A stretch of DNA of 64,000 nt from Strongylocentrotus droebachiensis. Taxonomy: Eukaryota > Echinodermata > Echinoidea > Camarodonta > Strongylocentrotidae. Made by a program: the position numbers and the translations under genes. Location: positions 1-64,000 of the forward strand of contig JAVYIG010007520.1 in NCBI GenBank assembly GCA_035222895.1, written 5' to 3'. Of this stretch, positions 21,901 to 30,900 are shown in pieces (position 1 is the first letter of the stretch; each line of letters opens with the position of its first letter). The notes below the pieces were generated by a model. It saw only the letters and a program-made list of their open reading frames with translations. It did not search any database and was not told the origin of the DNA.

Positions 21901-24900
21901 TAAAGTTTGAAGGGAAAGGTTGATATTAGAAAAAGCGTTTTTTATAAATATTTTATTAAATTATATATGTTTTCTTTACATGGCTTCCAACCTGTTTGCA
22001 TTGATATGTCCTACTCATAATAACACTGAAATTAATAATACCCAGAAATATGCATTTGCTATTTTAGCAAATAACTCTGGATTTCACGTGCACAAGGTCC
22101 CTAATTCAGGAGGTTTGTTGCTATGATACGGTTTGGTAAATTCAAGTCTTTATTAAAATTGGCTCTTAACAAACCATATAATAATAATAATAATAATAGT
22201 GGCTACTTTTATAGCGCACAGGTCCACCTTTCGGAATAGGGTGCATACCGGTATTGATTATTGATCAAAACAATGTAAATGTTTATACACACTCGAATTT
22301 CAACTGAATCAGTACATGTGTAGTTTGCTTTCATTCCATGTATCATGACTGTTCCAATATACCAAGAAAGGCCTTTAAAACAGGGTGTTTGGAGAAAAAA
22401 ACATGTAAATGTGCCCCATATAATCATTACTGCTCTTTATTTCTTTCAATGACCCTCAATGACATTTAAATTGGGACACAAATACCTGTATGGATGATGC
22501 CTTTGCTTTCAATGTAGAGTAGAACACCTCAGTGAGAATCATTTCAAGTGTCAAGTCAGTCAGGTTTGGCATGGAACACAGTGCTTCTACTAGGTGATGT
22601 AATGATGCTGGTGTGGGGTATTTGACTCCAACAAGCTTGAGAGTCTGGACCTGCATGGTTTGTCAATATAGTTAAGTAACTCATCTATACATGCATATAT
22701 TCATTTACTAGCACTAATTTCTCATTGCATTCTTATATTTATCACCAACGAAATGCATAACACAGCTGTAATAATATTCACATTCTTAAAGAGAGGATTC
22801 ATTGATTTTGGACTTGACTGAATTTGGTATCTTTGCAATCATAAACTAATACCGAGTAAGAATATTACATTTGTTTAACTTGTTAATTCTAGCGAAAATT
22901 ATAAAAGTTGATTAAGAATGACGAAAAATCAACCCACTCCAAACCCCCAAAATAATGGTAATACATGTACATGCTGATTTTTTGTCACAGAATGCACAGC
23001 TGATCTGATTGACGGCGAGTGATGTAATTTGTGTGCAAATCAAATGTATTGCATTGAGTACCGTAACCATTCATACCCAATTTTGAAGTTGAACGTGTGG
23101 CCAACACATCCACAGCAACAACTACCTTTTTGTATTTTGAAGACACACCAGAAGGCTCCTCCATGGCATAGGTAATGGTTCTTAGCACTATAAATCAATT
23201 TTATAAATGAAAGTTCATGACATTTTCTATACAGAGCAAATTGGAGAGGAGCTCAAAGATACATCAGTGTTGTAAATATGTGTTCCACTGATGACAGCAT
23301 AAAAATTCATAACTTTTGCATTTTTTAAATCGGATATCGCCCAAACTTTCCCTACTTTGTTTCTCATATTTTTTGGTTTTTATTAAAGCCAAAATAACAT
23401 TAGGAAGGACTTCCCCTTTAAGTATGTTGTGATTTTCCTGTGTGGGAGTTTTTTGCAGAGCATTCAAGTTGTCTTATAGCATACAACTGTTTACATGATG
23501 CTCCCCGCCCACCCTCTAGGTTTCCATGGTTAGTATTCATACTTAGTGACGATTGATATATTCTTCTGTCAAAAGAACCAGCATATATTATGAGACATTT
23601 TAATTCCTTGAAGAAAAGTAAAGTGTAGATTAGAAAAGGGAAAGAGATGGTATTGGAATGAAATTGAATTAAACACTCATACATACATCACAAGTGTGGG
23701 TGGACTGCTCACCTTTGATTCTTTTCCTTTCCTTGCAAGTGTTTCAAAAAAACAATGATGGTATGCACCTTTATGAAGAGAAACTTCCTTCAAGGATGGT
23801 ATGGAGCACATCATCTCTGCCACATCAAGTGACATAGTAGGTCCACAATTTCTCTCAGTACAGAGTTTAACCTGGATTAAAAGGACAAAGTGATTACTGA
23901 TGTGATGCAGAATATAGATGTTCACTTGAATTGTTAGGCATACATGTGTAACCTACATGGGCGGGTGCCCGAGATGTTGTGCTAGAAACTACGTAGAGGA
24001 AAAGGAAATAAATAAGGGTACAGGCTGAAACTATTACCATGACATTTCATATCAAATTCCTATTTTTGCGACAGTAGGAAAATCTTATTTTAATAGTTTC
24101 CCATGTACAAACAGAGAATAAAAATAAAAGGAGAGTATAAGTCTAAAAACAGGTTTCAGAGGAGATTACTTAAGTTCACACCATCTGGTGCCTCATACCT
24201 TACTCATTTATAATTTTAATATATAGGAATACAATCACTAAATTAAAACATGGATACAGAGCAAAAATCTAGGCTCACAAAGGAGAAAAGCAATAAATTG
24301 TTGATAACCCCCTGTAAAGCGCTTCTAAAGGCACATCGTTGGATCGGTATATTGAGCGCTATATACAAAAACGGATTATTATTATTATTATGAGCACATA
24401 CATGTATTCAGTCTTACCAAGGGAGAGTGAAGCAGAAGATTGGATGAATTGATCTCCAGTAATCTTTGTACAATACATGTATGTTAAAGTAGCCACACGA
24501 AGAATCAAATGTGTTTTGAATTGATGCAAAACTCATATCATTGCGAAGGGAAAGCCTTGCTGATCAAATACAACAACTCTTTTCTTCAAAATATGTTTGG
24601 GGCCCGCAGTAATCAACTCTCAAAAATGTTAGTTTGAGATCCAGATTTTCTGCCTTAATCAGTGGTCCTTTATAGAGCGTCAATATTTGTGACGTCACAT
24701 ACAGGACACGGCTGGCTAGCTGCAGACTGCTACACGGCACTGAGCTGTTTGTCCAGTGTGTGACGTCACTATTCAGAGCTCGCTACGCTCGTGTGTTTGG
24801 CTTATGTTCGGGGGCGCTTGGGGGTCTAAGAAGGTCTTTAAAAATTGCATTTCATGCCTTTCCATGATATCTATATGATTTCTCAGCAAATTATTCGCGT

Positions 24901-27900
24901 TTTTCAAGAGAAAATCTTTCCATCCATATGTAATTTGTTCTGATTTTCAGTTGTTAAGTGAATTTTCTTTGTGTAGCTCCTTTAAGAGTTGCAATATCAA
25001 TAACACCAATTTTACACAGGGCCAATAATATCAAACAGATTCCATTGTGCCCTGTTGAACAAATATAAATCAAGAATTGGGACGTATATATATAACAAAC
25101 AAATTGTTGAAATTTTATACATGACAAAAGAGTATATGTAAAACATACATGTACATGTAGTAAGGTTGGCTGTAACTAATCGAAAACATCAAACAGGAGG
25201 GTTGACAAAGTAAGCAAAGCTTGATAGCATGACTACCCTCAATGGATACATAATAATACAAATATGGAGAAAAAAATATTGGTAAAATGGAAAAGAGAGA
25301 GAAAACAAAGGAAACAAAAGAAAGAGGGGGTGTACATCAAGATTCACAGATGTATGTGGTAGTTGAATTTCACTAGATAAAAAAGAAGATGCACATTTGA
25401 ATATTGGGTGGCCATTTGGGAAATATGTTATAGAATGAGAAGATTTGCAAGGTTTCAGGACAAGAATATGAATAAGAATGTGAGAACAGCTAGCTGGTTT
25501 GTAAGGACTGTAAACCTGGGCTTGCGAGTCGGAGCCTTGAAATGTGTGTATACAAAAAATATTTAGTCAGTATCCCAAGTAGGCCACTCTTTATTCATGT
25601 GTTTATTCATACCAGGTCATGGAAGGTCATAATCAAAGTTTCAAGAGGCAAAAGATATTTTTTTGGAAGGGATGAAAATGTACAAAGTGCAAACTATTTA
25701 TAAAGTTCCCTTTCCTCAAATTTTATTTCATCTAAAAGGTATGGATGCACTGTGTATATATTATACGCACGTGCCAGTACAGCTCTTCAATGTAACTGCA
25801 CTGACGTCCTCGTCAATGCCTTGAAAATTTGCGCATTCTAAATTATTTTTCCTCTTCCACTCAAATCACATTCGTTGTGCACGCAGTGCTTGTTGTTCCT
25901 AATTAGATCCCGTTCTGTATCCCAATTCCTTTCAGATTTTGTATGCATATTCTGTACTAGCTATCCCATTGTGTGCCCTGGACTGACTGTCCAGGCACCT
26001 TTTTGACTGTTTCAGATCCGTTTTCATGCCTTTTCAGCCTACCTTCATGTATCTCCACTATCCTACATTGTAACACATAAGCGTGGATGAAAAAGGGGAA
26101 AAAATGATCACAATGAAATGCACCTTCAAATGATACCATACATACATTATCTTGAAATTTCTGGGTGGTCAAACTCAGGGCATCTCATAGTCCGATTTTG
26201 AAAATCTGTGAAGCGGGACGTTTTAGATGCCATTTTATATCCTGCATTACAATGTATCGCACTATATGGGTCAAGTTTTAGTATGTTAGCATGCAAGGCC
26301 ATATACATGTAGGCCAAAGTATATGGAAAACCATCCGTGTGTAATGACTAAGGCTGTGCACAACCGTGTAATGAGGTACCCGAGTACACTCCAGGCTTAC
26401 AATTAATTATTAATTTTTTGTTTGTTTTTGTTTTTGTTGTTGCCACCACCATACCACGGAAGCAGTATCACAGGTCCGTCTCCGAAAACTCATGCAATTT
26501 TACTTCGAGTTGCAGTTGAAGGTGCCGATTTAATAATAATAATAACAGTAAACAATGCTGTTTTAAAAACCAAAGATGGCAGAATAATCCATTTTCCTCC
26601 GAGTCCAAACAGAAATCCAGACATTTTGTCCCAGTTTCTGAGTGGTGAGTTTGACAGTGATTGAGCTGGGAAACATTTTTACTGACAGTACCATGCCGGC
26701 GGCGGGCGCTCTCCTTGGCACGGGTAAGCGTCGGCCTGGACAGTGCCAGGTGACCGGGATTTTATTTTTAATTTTTTTTTGCGGCCGAATATTCGAGTAC
26801 GAGAAATCGTACTCGTGTAGTTGTCAACAGTTCAAGTACTCAAGTATTCAACTACTCGTCGCAGCCCTAGTAATGACGTGTTCCTTGTTGCATGTTGTGT
26901 ACATACAATCATCTAATTGCTTTATTTATCTGCTCAAATAAATAGTAATGCAGGCATCAATGCATGCATATCGTTGTTGTTTCCAAATTATTACTGTTCA
27001 AACCTCTTTGATTTGATTTGTACATATACGAGAAGAGAAACTTTTGGTTGGTAAAAGGGGCCATGAAGATAATAGAAAATGTGCTAGTCGAGATGCACCG
27101 TTCCATAATTATACCATTGTAATGTAAGAAAATTGCAAAGATGTAAGAGTAAGAACTTTTACAAAAATAAATGAACTAATTTTGTTTATAAAACTATGAT
27201 TAAACTTACCACATGTGGTCCAATGAATGGATAACCAGCTACAGTGTGTGCTGTCATGTTTGGTGATATAGTCAGCACAATCTCCTCTGATGAAATCCTG
27301 TCCTTCACCAAGGCTGCTACATCTGGGTCCTGACTCTCGAAGGCTACATCAACAATGAAAGGTAACTCTGCTTCTATGTCCCACAAGTCCATGCTTAGTC
27401 CCTGAAGCATAGACTTCACTACATGGGTTGCAGTACATTTGTTCTGTGACACAGTGAAGTAAAGGAGATATCTAAACTCCTCCTTCCTTGGCAGCACTAC
27501 TTTTCCAATCAGCCTGATGAATTCATTACGGTCTGTATCATATAGGGAAGCAAGATGGACTCCAGACATGTACTCCTGAAACAGTTTGTGAGGGAAGAAG
27601 ACTGGCAATTGCACATAAGAATTCCCCTTATGTATGTCCAAGCTAGAGGTAATTCTGTCCTCCTGAGACAAAATCCCGACACGACAGGCAGTGTCCTTGG
27701 ATTCTGGGCATATTTTGAAATCATCTTCACCGAAAACCAAGGTATTTTCTAGTAGACCATTGAGGGCCTGTTTGGCAATTGGTCCAAGGAGCTCATCAAT
27801 TCTTTTCAAATAGGCATGGAGTGAGGGGCTGCCTACTTTCTTCACCTCTTTCTGAGCATAATGTTCTTTGAGAAAGGCAATCATTATTTTGAATATTTGA

Positions 27901-30900
27901 GAAAAAGTTGTCAATGATTTCATTTCCTTTAGTTTTTGCTCGTCAAGTTCTTTCCACATTAGACACAACATGGCTACATATATAGGATAGTGGGCCATGT
28001 TTTCAGCTATAACATCATTCTCACTGGTGAACTGGATAAGCTGATTTGCTTTATCATCATTCTTTGGAAAGTATTTGTGAATGTAAACTGACAAATTCTC
28101 TCTGTTGAAACCCTCGACATGAATGAATGTGTAGAGCTTCATTAGATCACCATGTGATCTAATCTCTACTGCTCTCCATGGGCGAGTGGTCACCAAGACT
28201 GGGCAAGAGGCAAGTTGATCTGAACAAAGAATATCTACAAGTCCAATATCACCCGTCTCAGATGAGCTTCCACATGCCCCTGAGGGGGTGACACTTGGCT
28301 GTGATGGCTGAAGTTGCATTTGATCAGTAGGCTGTGATTCACAAGATTCCGTCTTCATGATTTTGCAACTGACTTCGTCTAGCCCATCGAATGCAATGAA
28401 TACCTTGTCAGGATTTGACCGGATATACTCAGTAATCTGTGAAACCGTTGCTGGATTATTTTTGGCCAAATAGGACTTTACAATCTCGCCAATAGTGTGT
28501 TGCTTAAATTCACGTAGAGGAACAATCAAGACCCACACAAAGTGACTGAAATGCCTCCCTTCAATCCAGTCCCAGGCAATCTTAGCACAAAATGTAGTTT
28601 TTCCAGCCCCTGCCTCTCCCTGAACCATGATCCGCTTTGGGAACTCTCCATTGACTTCGAGATCAAGGATAGCATTGTAATCTAGCATTAGCTTCTCTGT
28701 CCCATGTTCTTCTAGTAAGACGAGATTAGTATACATGTCTTTAAACTGCACAACAGAAGCAGGATTGAGAGGATCGGCTCTGATCTTACAGAGAGTTGAC
28801 CTGTACTTGAACTTGAAATCATTTGCACACCGCTCAACCAGTTCAGGAGAAAGTGGTTTGGTCTGAGATTCAGCTGTAGGTTTGGTCTGTGATTCGAGCA
28901 GTCTTGACGGCCCTCCTAAAAAAAATAGATAATCCATATTCACATGAATACACGTCAACATATTTTTATACATCTGAAAGGATTGTAAAGGCCTGAGGCT
29001 AATAGTGTGACATAAAACTAGGTGCATTTACTCAAAGACACAAAGTCCTACATATTAGTCTGAATTTATATGACTTCATTCAACTTTAAGGGCATTTGAA
29101 ATCTGAGAAATTTGTGTATACCCGGTACATGTAATTGTAGATGAAAATCACAGGAATCATTTTTCCTAGGACGTTTCAGCTATGTAGAGATTCCCTGACA
29201 ATCACGCATCTTATTTTGAAAAACAAGACAAATATGACTGTATCTCCAGTATGCCTCCGCCTAAGATCAGGACTTGAATCAATCTTTAAATATCATAATC
29301 AGAACAAGAAGCCTTTATATATATATATACAAATACATGATGATTGATCTTTCTTTTTGACCGTAACCTGACAATTCAATATCTGATCACTTGTCTCCCT
29401 ATGGTGACGCATACCATACATAGTTTTTTAATTTTCAATTTTCCAGCTAAATTAGCTCAAAGTAGTTATTGATATGGTGGTAATCGTTTCATTTTGCTGA
29501 CCTTTGACCTTCTTAACCCAAAATATAAATTATTTTGTCTCAATATGGGGATGCACACCAACACAAAGTTTGAATTTCATGGCTCAAACCGTTCTTGAGA
29601 CATTGCAATAATGGGGCTCAGACCCTAAAGATTAATTTATTTTGACCCTCATGGACCTTGACATACTTATCCCAAAATCTAATCACTTCATCTCACTTTG
29701 GTGATGCACGATAACACCAAGTTTGAAGTTCATAACTCAAGTGGTTCTTGACATATAATGAGGCTAAAACCTCTATTTTCAAAATTTTCCTCTATGACCC
29801 ACTTACACCCAAATCTAATCAAGATTATTTTCCTATGGTGATACATACTATCAACAAGTTTGAAGTTCATACCTCAAGTGGTTCTTGAGATATCGTAATA
29901 GCAAAAGAGCAGTATGAATGGACATACAACTCAAAAACATATCCGGCTCCACCTTCGGCGGGCGAATGCATAATTACAGTTATCATAATGGGATGACGAA
30001 AATAATATAACTAAAGCTGGCATACATCAAACTCTGCTGTCGCTCAAAGTACTTGTCATTGGTGTCCAGAAAATATCTAGGATTAACAAAGTTAAATTAG
30101 TAAATTATATAAACATGCATGGACTTGATAAAATTTGACACTTTTATAAATTGGGGCAAATGAATATAACACAGATAATTCACTATCTCTATGGTATTTA
30201 TTTTGTATTTCTTCTGGTGTAGCAAGAATGAGTATTTGTTTACCTGTGCTGTTTGAAATTGGAGGTCCATTGAGTAATCTGTCTGATAGGCCACCCAAGT
30301 CAATCTCTCGTAGTTTTTCTGCCAAAAGCTGCCGTTTGTTTGAGTGTGGAGGTTGCTGCATGACATTCCATTTCATGAAGACATCCATTAAGGCATTTTT
30401 GTAGTTCTTCAACTTCTCACCTAGGATTGACTGTAGCTGAGCATAGGGGATCCCTAGAGATATCCCTACATCATCGTAAGAAGATGGAGGGATGTCCCGG
30501 GCCAGCTTCAGGAACTCCATTTCAGTGACAGTACTGTCAAATGAATAATAAATTAATCGGTTATGATAGGATATTAGTTAGAGAGCATCCTATTGGATGA
30601 GAAGCTATCATGTGACTCTCAACATTGAATATTATGTACATGTACGTGCTCGAGTGGGTAATAGAACCTGGGGATATCAGCATATATTGCCTGTGATATT
30701 TGAAACATATTGCCTCAAATTGCAGGTGCGGGCGGTATTGTTCTGGCAAAGGTAATTGTTCCTCCAAAAGCACAATCTGGCAGTACATACAATAATGATG
30801 ATGATAGCAATAATAATAACAATAAGAAACAGATTGCTACTACCGTATATAACGGTGTATAAACCGCACTTTTTTGCCGCCGAAAAAAATTCAAAGTCGG

